The notes: generated from the letters alone by a model not told the origin. DNA of 64,000 bases from Gordonia sputi NBRC 100414 (GCF_000248055.1 NZ_BAFC01000022.1:186001-250000); one strand, 5' to 3'; counted from the first letter of the stretch, positions 1-8,147 are shown. Made by a program: numbers and translations.

Positions 1-1395
1 ATCAGGGCCTTCGGTGATCATGCGGGTGGTGAATTGGCCGGGTTTCGGCCCGACCCGCCGATTGTGCACATCACACGCCGGCACCGACTGGTCGATGTCG
101 GTCAAGCCGCCGTCGGCCCAGTCTTTCGCGGCGTGATGCATCTGGACTCTGCTCGCGGGTTGGTTGCAGCCGGGTGCGGAACACATTTTGCCGCCGGGTG
201 AGGCGAAGGAGGCGAGTCGTTGCCCCAGCGTGGCGATCCGCTTCGACCGACCCAAATACAGCGGGATGCTGGTGTGCTCACCGAACACCGCCAAATACTG
301 ACTGGCACCGGCGGAGGCGGCCATCTCGATCACATCGCCGATCGGCAGGAGTGTTCCGGAGGTGGTCTGTGCGATCCCTGCTTGTGCTTCCAACTCGTGC
401 AGGCTGGTGGTGACGATCACCTGGATCGGCAAACCCCGATGCGTATTACCCAACATGCCGGATTCCAACACCTGGCCGAGTAGGGCGGAGAACGCGTCGT
501 GATTGCGTTGGGCGGGTGAGCGTTGATCACGCAGCGCCGCCGCCGCGACCTGTTCGGCGTTCGCGGTGGTGATCGGACCGACAGGTGAGTCGGGGTCGTC
601 GGGGTTGTTCATGCCGGGTTTGGCCCACGAGTCCAACACCGCATCCAGCCGGGCACGGGCGATCGGATCCAAATCAGCAGTCAACCGCGACATGAGTTGT
701 GCGTTTTGCCGGTTCACCCACAAGCGGCGTCGACGTTTGCGGTCTTTCGGGTTGGTCAGCGTCCCATCCGGATCCAGATGCGCCAACAATCGTGAACCCA
801 AATTAGTGATTTCGGCGGGCGTGAACTGGACCGCATACCCGGCCATCTGTGCTTCGGCGGCCGCTTTGGTCTCGGCCGACACCTCACCGGGGATCGCTTC
901 GAGCACTTCCAGTACCGCGCGGACGTGTGCTCCGGCGACGCGTCCTTCCACGACGTAGCCGGCCAACGTCGGACATGCGGGTGGCAGGCGGTCGCCGCAG
1001 ATTGTGGTGAATGAGCCGGTCGCCGCGATCACCTGATATCGGGCTGCCGGATCGCCAATATGCAGACGTTGTCCCATGAAATTCCGAATATCGCGGAAAC
1101 CCAACGAGTGGGGCAGATCCCGGTCAGAGGCCTCCACGACCAAGCGATCCGTGACCGCGCCCGCCGTCCGCAACGCCAGGCGTTCGGCCTCGACGGTGGC
1201 TTCCACCAGCACGTCATCGGACACCAACGACACATCCACCGTCGCCAACTCATCCAACACCGCAGCAAGCCGTGACAGTTTCTCCGCCACCACCGCATCC
1301 GCAGACCCCACCGCCGCAGAGGCCAATACAGACGACCCCAAAGCCGAAGGCACGCCACCGCTTCCGCCGTCGCTGCTGTTGCGTTTGCTGTTCAC
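1..1395 (-). CDS. DUF222 / HNH endonuclease domain protein (13E12 family), 3' end cut by the window edge
   Basis: The frame stays open from a GTG at 1395 to the window edge, 465 codons. Residues about 40-330 look like DUF222, the helical domain of the actinobacterial 13E12 repeat family. The C-terminal part has the family pattern LYLGRSKRIATLGQR, then a zinc-knuckle-like CSAPGC, then MHHAAKDWADGG and ACDVHNR, which are the HNH nuclease residues. A second in-frame GTG lies at 1416, so the start is uncertain. The last few residues lie outside the window. Members are multicopy in many Mycobacteriales genomes, and their biological role is not established. A LexA-like box lies just upstream (1423-1438), which suggests DNA-damage induction, as reported for some M. 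tuberculosis 13E12 genes. Confidence 0.85.
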   Translation of the reverse strand, partial: MNSKRNSSDGGSGGVPSALGSSVLASAAVGSADAVVAEKLSRLAAVLDELATVDVSLVSDDVLVEATVEAERLALRTAGAVTDRLVVEASDRDLPHSLGFRDIRNFMGQRLHIGDPAARYQVIAATGSFTTICGDRLPPACPTLAGYVVEGRVAGAHVRAVLEVLEAIPGEVSAETKAAAEAQMAGYAVQFTPAEITNLGSRLLAHLDPDGTLTNPKDRKRRRRLWVNRQNAQLMSRLTADLDPIARARLDAVLDSWAKPGMNNPDDPDSPVGPITTANAEQVAAAALRDQRSPAQRNHDAFSALLGQVLESGMLGNTHRGLPIQVIVTTSLHELEAQAGIAQTTSGTLLPIGDVIEMAASAGASQYLAVFGEHTSIPLYLGRSKRIATLGQRLASFASPGGKMCSAPGCNQPASRVQMHHAAKDWADGGLTDIDQSVPACDVHNRRVGPKPGQFTTRMITEGPD

Positions 1396-1422
1396 GTGCC
1401 GCCACCCCCGCCCCACGTCGTA

Positions 1423-1438
1423 TCGAATATGTGTTCTA
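1423..1438. promoter_or_regulatory. Candidate SOS (LexA) box upstream of the DUF222/HNH gene
   Basis: The sequence TCGAATATGTGTTCTA matches the Gram-positive/mycobacterial SOS consensus TCGAAC-N4-GTTCGA at 10 of 12 defined positions. It lies 28 bp before the GTG at 1395. The match is visible in the sequence; LexA binding is inferred. Confidence 0.55.
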
Positions 1439-1680
1439 TACTACCCGACAATACGGACAACGTCGAGGAATTCTCGAACAATTTTTCGACCTCGTGGACA
1501 CGCGTTTCGCCGAGTCCCGACCACCCATTTTCGGTCCAGCATTGCGGCGTTGAACACTCGAGGTGTCAAGGATGCTCGTGATCGCCGAAAACGCGACGGC
1601 GGCAAGGTTCTCCGTGGCGATGGTTGCCAAAACATGGCAGTCGCCGCTCGCTGCCCCTTCCGCAAAGACACCCTGATAAT
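1439..1680. other. Intergenic region between the divergent HNH and ArsR genes
   Basis: The gap between the HNH start (1395) and the ArsR start (1708) is 312 bp. It holds the LexA-like box at its left end and the ArsR operator candidate at its right end. Between them I see no convincing gene or RNA. Short reading frames on both strands here have no recognisable domain. Confidence 0.5.
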
Positions 1681-1700
1681 TGGTAATTAGTCAGTTACCA
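1681..1700. promoter_or_regulatory. Inverted-repeat operator, probably for the ArsR-type regulator
   Basis: The arms TGGTAA (1681-1686) and TTACCA (1695-1700) are perfectly complementary across an 8-bp AT-rich centre. The site ends 7 bp before the GTG at 1708, where ArsR-family repressors commonly bind to regulate themselves. The assignment is by position and symmetry. Confidence 0.55.
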
Positions 1701-1707
1701 TTTATGA

Positions 1708-2142
1708 GTGTCCGTCTTCGTCGCAATCGCCGACCCGGTGCGTCGCGGGATCCTGCGGATCCTGGTCGACGGCCCGCAACGAGTCGTCGACATCCAACGG
1801 TTGCTCGCCGCCCGTCACCCGATCTCGCGGCCCGCGGTGAGTCGACACTTGCGGGTGCTCGCCGAGGCCGGCCTGGTCGAGGCCGCCACGACGGGCCGGG
1901 AACGTCACTACCGACTCGACCCGACACCACTGCTCGAGGTGCGGAAGTTGTTGTCCGACCTCGGATCCGGGGACGCCGCGGACGCTTCCCGCGTGCCGAT
2001 CGCGGAGTCGGCACTCGACGCCCTGAACACCGAGGTGTACCGAACCCGACGCGAAAGACGCAGGGCCGCAAGCCCAGACAGGTCCAGCCGACACGCTGCC
2101 GAACCCGACGTCACATCCCACCAGATACAGGAGCCAGGATGA
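1708..2142 (+). CDS. ArsR-family transcriptional regulator
   Basis: The 144-residue protein has a winged helix-turn-helix in its first 90 residues: ADPVRRGILRIL, then SRPAVSRHLRVLAEAGLV as the recognition region, then a GRERHYRLDP wing. This is the arrangement of ArsR regulators of the SRPBCC-associated type, which lack metal-binding cysteines; none are seen here. The C-terminal 45 residues are basic and probably disordered. The GTG start sits directly after the inverted repeat at 1681-1700. The stop overlaps the ATG of the next gene (ATGA), so the two are translationally coupled. Likely role: repressor of its own two-gene operon, with an unknown signal. Confidence 0.85.
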   Translation: MSVFVAIADPVRRGILRILVDGPQRVVDIQRLLAARHPISRPAVSRHLRVLAEAGLVEAATTGRERHYRLDPTPLLEVRKLLSDLGSGDAADASRVPIAESALDALNTEVYRTRRERRRAASPDRSSRHAAEPDVTSHQIQEPG

Positions 2143-2690
2143 CGAATGCACCCATACCCAGCGGCCGGCACCGCGTCCGCCGAGACGGCGACGTGGTCGA
2201 GTTCACCCGTACCTACCGCGCCGCCGTCGACGACGTGTGGGCCGCCGTGACCGAGTCCGATCGGCTCGCCCGCTGGATAGGTTTCTTCGACGGCGACCCC
2301 GACGAGGGTCACGTCGCCTTCACGATGAACGCCGAGGGGGAGGAGAACATGACCCCGGTGCGCTACGACATTCGACGCTGCGAGCCGCCACATGTCCTTC
2401 AGGTGCACACGACCGACGATGCCGGTACGTGGGATCTGATCCTTGAGCTGGACGAGAACAGTGGCATCACGACGCTGAGGCTCAGTCAGATCGTCCACGA
2501 TCCGGAGGTGATCGAAAGCACCGGCCCGGGGTGGGAGTACTACCTCGATCGTCTCTCGGCGGTAGTGACCGGAACGGACCCGGCCGACCTCGACTTCGAT
2601 GACTACTACCCGGCGCAACGGGAGTACTACCTCACGGTGCGGGACCGGGTGAACGCGAGCGCGAACCGGTCACCGGACTCCGGCTACTGA
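2139..2690 (+). CDS. SRPBCC (AHSA1-like) domain protein
   Basis: The 183-residue protein has the START-like pattern of the AHSA1 family. EFTRTYRAAVDDVWAAVTE near the N terminus is followed by LARWIGFF, and further on a strand-rich core ends in a long helix (WEYYLDRLSAVV). The family binds small hydrophobic ligands or acts as a chaperone-like protein, and the ligand cannot be read from the sequence. It overlaps the ArsR gene by 4 bp (ATGA) and has AGGAG about 6 bp upstream of the ATG. ArsR/SRPBCC pairs are common in actinobacteria, where the regulator controls the SRPBCC gene. Confidence 0.8.
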   Translation: MTNAPIPSGRHRVRRDGDVVEFTRTYRAAVDDVWAAVTESDRLARWIGFFDGDPDEGHVAFTMNAEGEENMTPVRYDIRRCEPPHVLQVHTTDDAGTWDLILELDENSGITTLRLSQIVHDPEVIESTGPGWEYYLDRLSAVVTGTDPADLDFDDYYPAQREYYLTVRDRVNASANRSPDSGY

Positions 2691-2708
2691 CGTCGGCGGT
2701 GTCGACGC

Positions 2709-2733
2709 CCGCCGGTTGAGTAATGACCGGCGG
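2709..2733 (+). terminator. Hairpin after the ArsR-SRPBCC operon, no U tract
   Basis: A perfect 8-bp stem, CCGCCGGT / ACCGGCGG, encloses a 9-nt loop and begins 19 bp after the SRPBCC stop. There is no T run, as is common for actinobacterial terminators. It could also terminate transcription arriving on the minus strand. Confidence 0.4.
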
Positions 2734-2754
2734 TGCGGCGGGAAGCGGGCGCGA

Positions 2755-2948
2755 GTCTCTCGCCGATGCCGACCCGAGCGTTGGCGCGAACAATGGTGTC
2801 GGAGAACACGATCGAATCGAGAACTTCGGCACCCCGCTCGATGATGACACCCGGGCCCAAGACGCTGCGCCGCACCGTGCCCGCCACCCGCGCACCACTC
2901 ATGAGCCGACTGGCCCACACGGGGCTGGCGCCCTCTAAGTGCGGCCCT
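2755..2948 (-). pseudogene. Remnant of a GlgC-like nucleotidyltransferase C-terminal beta-helix
   Basis: Within a minus-strand open frame (2684-3136), only about 60 residues look like protein: SPVWASRLMSGARVAGTVRR, then SVLGPGVIIERGAEVLDS, then IVFSDTIVRANARVGIGE. This is the hexapeptide-repeat helix that ends ADP-glucose pyrophosphorylases, with the typical SVL-xxGV spacing. No catalytic nucleotidyltransferase domain precedes it and the sequence after GIGE is not family-like. I read it as a decayed fragment. A small independent left-handed beta-helix protein is a less likely alternative. Confidence 0.45.
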
Positions 2949-3169
2949 GGCGACGGGGCTGTGGGAACGCCTGCGCGGAGTCCGGCGGCCGTTGTGCCTA
3001 CGCCACAGGAGTGCACGACGGCGCTGACAGGGAGGCTGCCGACGTGGCGCACTGGTCCGGCCGTGAAGATGCTGTCGCCGTCCGGCCGGGGGATGACTTG
3101 AGGATCAGAACTCGCTATCGGCCCGACACGATCCACAGGTTTCCGATCGGGCCGCCCAGCCGCCCAACG

Positions 3170-3201
3170 AAAAAATCCCGGAGAGCAATGCTCTCCGGGA
3201 T
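3170..3201 (-). terminator. Rho-independent terminator of tRNA-Leu
   Basis: On the minus strand a 12-bp stem, ATCCCGGAGAGC / GCTCTCCGGGAT, encloses a 3-nt loop. The T run that follows is formed by the A run at 3170-3175 of the plus strand. It starts 8 bp downstream of the tRNA. This is the clearest intrinsic terminator in the window. Confidence 0.9.
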
Positions 3202-3209
3202 TCTCGCGG

Positions 3210-3295
3210 TGTCCGAGGGGGGACTTGAACCCCCACGCCCGTTAATAGGGCACTAGCACCTCAAGCTAGCGCGTCTGCCATTCCGCCACTCGGAC
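3210..3295 (-). tRNA. tRNA-Leu (anticodon GAG)
   Basis: The minus strand gives an 86-nt class II tRNA. The 7-bp acceptor is GTCCGAG / CTCGGAC with discriminator A. The anticodon stem CTAGC/GCTAG encloses the loop TTGAGGT, so the anticodon is GAG and reads CTC and CTT. It has a long variable arm and a T arm with GGTTCAAGTCC. The 3' CCA is not encoded: CCG follows the discriminator. A strong terminator follows at 3170-3201. Confidence 0.95.
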
Positions 3296-3393
3296 TCGAT
3301 GCTTCGGTGTCTCGCGGATTTCTCCGTTCCGCACCGGGCCGGATAACACTAACCGAGGTTGCCCCCGTATCCCAAATCCCGTAGGAGTGAGGG

Positions 3394-4752
3394 GTGACTT
3401 CGGAGCCTGAGACCACCGCCGGGACCATCAAAGCCGTCGACGAAGTGGTCGATATCGTCAGCAAACTGATCCGCTTCGACACCTCCAATACGGGAGAGCC
3501 CGAGACGACGAAGGGCGAGGAGGACTGCGCCAAGTGGGTGGCGGGGATGCTCGAAGAGGTGGGGTACACCACTCAGTACGTCGAGTCTGGCCGCCCGGGA
3601 CGCGGCAACGTGTTCGCGCGGCTCGCCGGTCCGCCTGATTCCGACCGTGGTGCGCTCCTGGTGCACGCGCATCTCGACGTCGTGCCCGCAGAGCCCGCCG
3701 ACTGGAGTGTCCACCCGTTTTCGGGGTCGGTGTCCGACGGCTACATCTGGGGCCGCGGCGCCGTCGACATGAAGGACATGGCGGGGATGGCACTGGCACT
3801 TGCCCGACAGTTCAAGCGTGACGGCACCGTGCCGCCACGCGAACTGGTCTTCGCCTTTCTCGCCGACGAAGAGGCCGGCGGGACGTGGGGTTCTCACTGG
3901 CTGGTGGAGCATCGGCCGGATCTGTTCGAAGGCATCACTGAGGCAGTTGGTGAGGTCGGCGGCTACTCACTGACCGTCGACCGCCCGGACGGCACGCAGC
4001 GTCGTCTCTATCTGGTGGAGACGGCCGAGAAGGGGCTCTCGTGGATGCGGCTCACCGCCGAAGCCACTGCGGGCCACGGGTCGTTCCTGCACTCCGACAA
4101 CGCTGTCACGGAGATCGCCTCCGCAGTCGCGCGTATCGGAAATCACGAATTCCCCCTCGTGATCAGCGATTCGGTGGCCGAGTTCCTGCAGGCGGTGTCC
4201 GAGGAGACCGGTTGGGATCTCGGTCCCGACACACCTGATCTCGAGACCGCCCTGTTCAAGTTGGGCAGCCTCGCCCGGATCCTCGGTGCCACACTCCGTG
4301 ACACCGCCAACCCGACCATGCTCAAGGCCGGCTACAAGGCCAACGTGATCCCGCAGAAGGCCGAGGCCGTCGTCGACTGCCGTGTTCTTCCCGGACGCCA
4401 GAAGGCGTTTGAGGCTGAGATCGACGAGTTGATCGGCCCCAACGTCCGACGCGAATGGATCACCCACCTCGACTCCTACGAGACGACATTCGACGGCAAC
4501 CTCGTCGACGCGATGAACGACGCGATCCTCGCCTACGACGAGGACGGCCGAACCGTCCCGTACATGATGTCGGGCGGCACCGACGCCAAGGCGTTCGCCA
4601 AGCTCGGAATCAGGTGCTTCGGCTTCGCGCCGCTGCGCCTGCCGCCCGAACTCGACTTCGCCGCGCTCTTCCACGGCGTCGACGAACGAGTCCCGGTGGA
4701 CTCGGTCCTGTTCGGCACGCAAGTGTTCGAGCACTTCCTGCGTCACAGCTGA
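3394..4752 (+). CDS. M20/M25/M40 family metallopeptidase-like hydrolase
   Basis: The 452-residue protein has the two-metal hydrolase signature of family M20. HAHLDVVPA lies at residues 91-99, WGRGAVDMKDMAG around 118-130 with the bridging Asp, and FLADEEAGG around 154-162 with the catalytic Glu pair. Residues about 205-330 form the lid (dimerisation) domain. It is the likely orthologue of M. tuberculosis Rv2141c, which in turn neighbours a PEBP gene and pyrD as here. Substrate is unknown; dipeptides or N-acyl amino acids are typical for the family. The GTG start has AGGAGTGAGG just upstream. Confidence 0.88.
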   Translation: MTSEPETTAGTIKAVDEVVDIVSKLIRFDTSNTGEPETTKGEEDCAKWVAGMLEEVGYTTQYVESGRPGRGNVFARLAGPPDSDRGALLVHAHLDVVPAEPADWSVHPFSGSVSDGYIWGRGAVDMKDMAGMALALARQFKRDGTVPPRELVFAFLADEEAGGTWGSHWLVEHRPDLFEGITEAVGEVGGYSLTVDRPDGTQRRLYLVETAEKGLSWMRLTAEATAGHGSFLHSDNAVTEIASAVARIGNHEFPLVISDSVAEFLQAVSEETGWDLGPDTPDLETALFKLGSLARILGATLRDTANPTMLKAGYKANVIPQKAEAVVDCRVLPGRQKAFEAEIDELIGPNVRREWITHLDSYETTFDGNLVDAMNDAILAYDEDGRTVPYMMSGGTDAKAFAKLGIRCFGFAPLRLPPELDFAALFHGVDERVPVDSVLFGTQVFEHFLRHS

Positions 4753-4795
4753 GCGGTCCCCCGACCTACGGTTCAGCTGCGACGCGTCAACGCGA

Positions 4796-6106
4796 TCAGT
4801 CTCCTAGCACTCGCCGCAAGTAGTCGTTGCTGAAGACGCGCGAGGGGTCGTACTTGTCCCGAACCGCGAGGAAGTCGTCGAATTGCGGGTACACGTCGCG
4901 GAAGTACTCCGCGTCGCGAGTGTGTAGCTTGCCCCAGTGTGGCCTGCCGTGGTGGGCAACCATGATCTCCTCGACGTCGGCGAAGAACGCCGAGATGTCC
5001 GCGGGATCGTCACGGTGGTAGCGGTGGACCGCGATGTAACCGGTGGTACGTCCCGAGGCTGTCGAGAGCATCAGATTGTCCGCGGCGGCCGCGCGCACCT
5101 CCACCGGGAAACTGATGCGGTATCCCTTGCGCGCGATGAGCTTCTCGATGTCGTTGAGTACCTCCGCGACGGCGGGCAGTTCGACCGCGTACTCCATTTC
5201 ACGGAAGCGAACGTCGCGGATCGACGCAAAGACCTCAGCCGACGGCGCGACGTACGTGCGCTCCGAAAGTGCATGACTGGCAACCCGATTCAGCGTCGGA
5301 ACAACTGCGGGCGCCCGTCGTCCGAGTTCGCAGACCACGCCGTAGATCTTGTTGCTGATCAGGTCGTCGTCGATATACCTGCGGACCGCGCCCGGTCCGC
5401 TTGGCGTGGCATCCGCGGGAAGCCTTGTATTGGTTTTGGCCAACGCGCGACGAGTGTGCGGGAACCAGTAGAACTCGTGGTGGTCGAAGGATTCGACGCG
5501 GTCGAGAAAGCCTCCGACCGCATCGTCGAGGTCGAGAGGCTCGTCGTGGGCGCGGAGACTGAACGCGTCGACACATTCGATGGTCAGCTCGACGATGACG
5601 CCAAGTGCACCCAATCCCAAGGCGACAGCGCGCAATTCGTCGTCGTCGGACGTGAGAGTGACGACCTCACCGGTACCGGTGACGATCTTCGCGTCGACGA
5701 TCTGCGTCGAGATCCCACCGAAGTTCAGACCGGTTCCGTGTGTACCCGTCGACGTGGCCCCGGTGATCGTCTGGCGGTCGATGTCACCGAGATTGCGCAT
5801 TCCGAGCCCGTAAGGGGCGAGCAGAGCAGGGATCTCGTGCAGGCGGGTGCCCGCACGCAACGTCACCCGTTTCCCGTCGACGCCGACCACCCCGCGGAGC
5901 GCGGACATGTCGAGCTGAATGCCCTCTGGCACGCCGATGGCGGTGAAGCTGTGCCCGGAGCCGATCGGCTTGATGCGTGTCCCGTCGGCCGCTGCTGTCG
6001 CGACGAGCTCCGCGACGGCGGCGACGCTGTCGGGTGTCGCGACTGCCGTTGTGGCCGACTGGTTTCCACTCCAATTGCGCCACTGCGTGCGCGTCTGCGT
6101 TGTCAC
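4796..6106 (-). CDS. FAD-linked sugar-lactone oxidase (D-arabinono-1,4-lactone / L-gulono-lactone oxidase family)
   Basis: The 436-residue protein carries an N-terminal PCMH-type FAD domain (ATPDSVAAVAELV, then IGSGHSFTAI, then the GATSTGTHGTG nucleotide loop). The C-terminal ALO domain ends in the HWGKLHT motif, and the tail reads YDPSRVFSND. The family oxidises aldono-lactones. M. tuberculosis Rv1771 is an L-gulono-lactone dehydrogenase of this group. I place the start at GTG 6106, giving VTTQTRTQWRNWSGNQ, because it overlaps the stop of the upstream gene as GTGA. The ATG at 6115 is the alternative. The gene is translationally coupled to the PLP enzyme at 6103-7389. The true substrate is not known. 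Confidence 0.85.
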   Translation of the reverse strand: MTTQTRTQWRNWSGNQSATTAVATPDSVAAVAELVATAAADGTRIKPIGSGHSFTAIGVPEGIQLDMSALRGVVGVDGKRVTLRAGTRLHEIPALLAPYGLGMRNLGDIDRQTITGATSTGTHGTGLNFGGISTQIVDAKIVTGTGEVVTLTSDDDELRAVALGLGALGVIVELTIECVDAFSLRAHDEPLDLDDAVGGFLDRVESFDHHEFYWFPHTRRALAKTNTRLPADATPSGPGAVRRYIDDDLISNKIYGVVCELGRRAPAVVPTLNRVASHALSERTYVAPSAEVFASIRDVRFREMEYAVELPAVAEVLNDIEKLIARKGYRISFPVEVRAAAADNLMLSTASGRTTGYIAVHRYHRDDPADISAFFADVEEIMVAHHGRPHWGKLHTRDAEYFRDVYPQFDDFLAVRDKYDPSRVFSNDYLRRVLGD

Positions 6107-7389
6107 AGGTAGCACTTTTCTTCCCCTCGGTAGGTCGGAACGAGATCGTCGACTCGTGCCTGTCCGGTCTGGTCACGTCCGATCAGAGCGACTGTCCTGG
6201 CGCGCTCGCACACCTCGCCGGACTTGGTGTGGCGGAACCACACTCGATCACCCGGCACCAGGTTCGACGCCGCGTCGCCGGTCAGCGGCGTCTGCACCTC
6301 GCCCGCGGCCTCGGTGCCGATGTAGGACAAACCTGCGGGCCACACCGGACGCGGGAGTCTGTCGGGCGCGGGTGGGCCGGACGCGATCCATCCGCCACCC
6401 GCGCACGTGATGATCTTTGGCGCGGGTCTGCGCGTCACGTCGAGACCGAACATCAACGCTGGAGCGGGCTGAAAGCGTCGGTACCCATCGAACAGATGGC
6501 CGCCGAAAAGTCCACTGCCCGCAGCGATGTCGGTGACGGAACCGTCGCGCGCGGTCTCTTCGAGCGAGCCGGTTCCGCCCGCGTTGACGATCTCGATGTC
6601 GGCGAGTTCGCGCAGCGAGGAGATGATCGCGCCTCTTCGGCGTCGTAATTCGAGCATGGACACGCGCTGCATGGCACGAGTTGCCCGGTTCATCAGTGGT
6701 TTGCCGTCGACGTCGTCGGCGACTCCCGCGACCTGAGCCTCGTACGACATCACGCCGACGAGCGCGAACCCGGGACGTGCGACGATCGCGCGGGCCAGCG
6801 TCAGGGCCGCGTCTGCATCGTGCACAGGGGAGCGTCGGACACCGAGATGGACGCGACCGGAGAACAGCCGCAACGAGGCGTCGAGGTCGATGGCCACCCG
6901 AACCACCGAACGGTGCTCTGGTGAGACGACGGAGTCGACGACGTCGAGCTGCGCGACGTCGTCGACGAGCAGCGTGACGCGCGTGAGTGCGACCTCGTCG
7001 GCGAGTAGATCGGCGAGAGCGGCCCGTCGAACCGACGGATACCCGAGGAGCACATCTTCGATGTTCGACTCGGTGGCCAACCACTGCGCTTCAGCGACGT
7101 CGAAGGCGAGGACTCCCGCAAATCCATCGCGCGCGACGACGTCGTCGATGATCGATCGCACACGAAGCGACTTGCTGGCCAACCGAATCGGCACACCGCC
7201 CGCCCGGGCGGTCAGGTCGGCGATGTTGTGTTCGAGCGCGGTGAGATCGAGTGCGAGCGTCGGCGCGTCGAGTCCCGCATCGCGCACCGCCGCGTCAATT
7301 CCCGCGTAGTACGCGTCGGGGTCGGTCGACCACGGCTGTGACGATGCGACTGTGCCCGATCGGGTTGTCGCGGCCTCGAGACGGCCCAT
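6103..7389 (-). CDS. Fold-type III PLP enzyme (alanine racemase-like / D-amino-acid aldolase or deaminase family)
   Basis: The 428-residue protein starts with an alanine-racemase-type TIM barrel: APTLALDLTALEHNIADL, then RLASKSLR with the probable PLP lysine. The second half resembles D-threonine aldolase/D-serine dehydratase-like enzymes, ending with RHTKSGEVCER, where the His and Cys could bind a metal as in that group. I infer a D-amino acid or beta-hydroxy amino acid substrate. It is the first gene of a two-gene operon; its stop overlaps the lactone oxidase start by 4 bp. A G-rich sequence (CGGGAG) precedes the ATG. Two tandem inverted repeats lie about 50 bp upstream. Confidence 0.75.
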   Translation of the reverse strand: MGRLEAATTRSGTVASSQPWSTDPDAYYAGIDAAVRDAGLDAPTLALDLTALEHNIADLTARAGGVPIRLASKSLRVRSIIDDVVARDGFAGVLAFDVAEAQWLATESNIEDVLLGYPSVRRAALADLLADEVALTRVTLLVDDVAQLDVVDSVVSPEHRSVVRVAIDLDASLRLFSGRVHLGVRRSPVHDADAALTLARAIVARPGFALVGVMSYEAQVAGVADDVDGKPLMNRATRAMQRVSMLELRRRRGAIISSLRELADIEIVNAGGTGSLEETARDGSVTDIAAGSGLFGGHLFDGYRRFQPAPALMFGLDVTRRPAPKIITCAGGGWIASGPPAPDRLPRPVWPAGLSYIGTEAAGEVQTPLTGDAASNLVPGDRVWFRHTKSGEVCERARTVALIGRDQTGQARVDDLVPTYRGEEKCYL

Positions 7390-7440
7390 ATGTGCTGCTC
7401 CCGGACGTGTCGTGGGAAGGGCGGAGTACCCGGCTCCCAA

Positions 7441-7460
7441 AGTTGACCAAGTGGTCAACT
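7441..7460. promoter_or_regulatory. Palindromic operator candidate between the PLP-enzyme operon and the PEBP gene
   Basis: AGTTGACCA and TGGTCAACT are perfect 9-bp complementary arms around a 2-bp centre. The half sites resemble those of TetR/GntR-type regulators, and a TTGACC -35-like hexamer lies inside. No regulator gene is adjacent, so the binding protein is unknown. Confidence 0.6.
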
Positions 7461-7481
7461 GAAAGTTACTACACAACTTTC
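7461..7481. promoter_or_regulatory. Second inverted repeat, abutting the first
   Basis: The arms GAAAGTT (7461-7467) and AACTTTC (7475-7481) pair perfectly around a 7-bp spacer, directly next to the repeat at 7441-7460. It may be a second operator or part of a promoter region serving the divergent genes. Confidence 0.45.
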
Positions 7482-7593
7482 GATGGCGGGACGTGAAAGT
7501 GCATCTCGGGCTCCGCGCGCTGCGGATTAGACTCGCGAACGAGTCCACGCACGCTCGGCCACACCGGCCGTACTCGCGAGAGAAAGGTGTTCG

Positions 7594-8139
7594 ATGACCT
7601 CGTACGACCCCTACGCAGACCTGCCGAACCTGCCGACGTTCACGCTGACGTCGGAGAGCGTGGCCGACGGCGCACCGCTGGCAACTCCGCAGGTCAGCGG
7701 GATCATGGGAGCGGGCGGCGCCGACGCCTCGCCGCAGCTCTCGTGGTCTGGATTTCCCTCGGAGACAAAGAGTTTCGCTGTCACGGTCTACGACCCCGAC
7801 GCCCCGACCGCCGCAGGCTTCTGGCACTGGGCGGTCGCCGACATCCCTGCATCGGTGACGAGTCTCGCCGAGGATGCAGGCGACGAGAACGGCAGTGATC
7901 TTCCGGCCGGGGCGGTCACGCTGGCCAACGATGCCTCGCTCAAGCGGTTCGTCGGCGCTGCGCCACCGCCCGGACACGGACCGCACCGGTACATGATCGT
8001 CGTGCACGCCGTCGACGTCGAGTCGCTCGAACTACCCGAGAACGCGACGCCCGCCTACCTCGGATTCAACCTGTTCTCGCATGCGATCGGACGCGCGCGG
8101 ATCATCGGTACCTACGAGCAGCCCGCCGAGAACGTCTGA
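7594..8139 (+). CDS. PEBP / RKIP family protein (YbhB/YbcL type)
   Basis: The 181-residue protein has the phosphatidylethanolamine-binding protein fold signature: [21 protein letters not shown], then [15 protein letters not shown], then [13 protein letters not shown] near the C terminus. These form the conserved anion-binding pocket. It is the probable orthologue of M. tuberculosis Rv2140c (TB18.6), and position next to pyrD supports this. No signal peptide is seen, so it is cytosolic. The ATG has AAAGGTG upstream. The molecular role of bacterial members is poorly defined. Confidence 0.9.
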   Translation: MTSYDPYADLPNLPTFTLTSESVADGAPLATPQVSGIMGAGGADASPQLSWSGFPSETKSFAVTVYDPDAPTAAGFWHWAVADIPASVTSLAEDAGDENGSDLPAGAVTLANDASLKRFVGAAPPPGHGPHRYMIVVHAVDVESLELPENATPAYLGFNLFSHAIGRARIIGTYEQPAENV

Positions 8140-8147
8140 GTCGACGA

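Noticed and set aside
1..3300. Left end as a mobile island or prophage remnant next to tRNA-Leu
   Set aside because: No integrase, no duplicated tRNA 3' end and no phage gene is visible; only weak hints of accessory character remain.
4746..4779. CAGCTGA / TCAGCTG inverted repeat between convergent genes as a terminator
   Set aside because: The stem is only 7 bp with a 20-nt loop and no T run; too weak to call.
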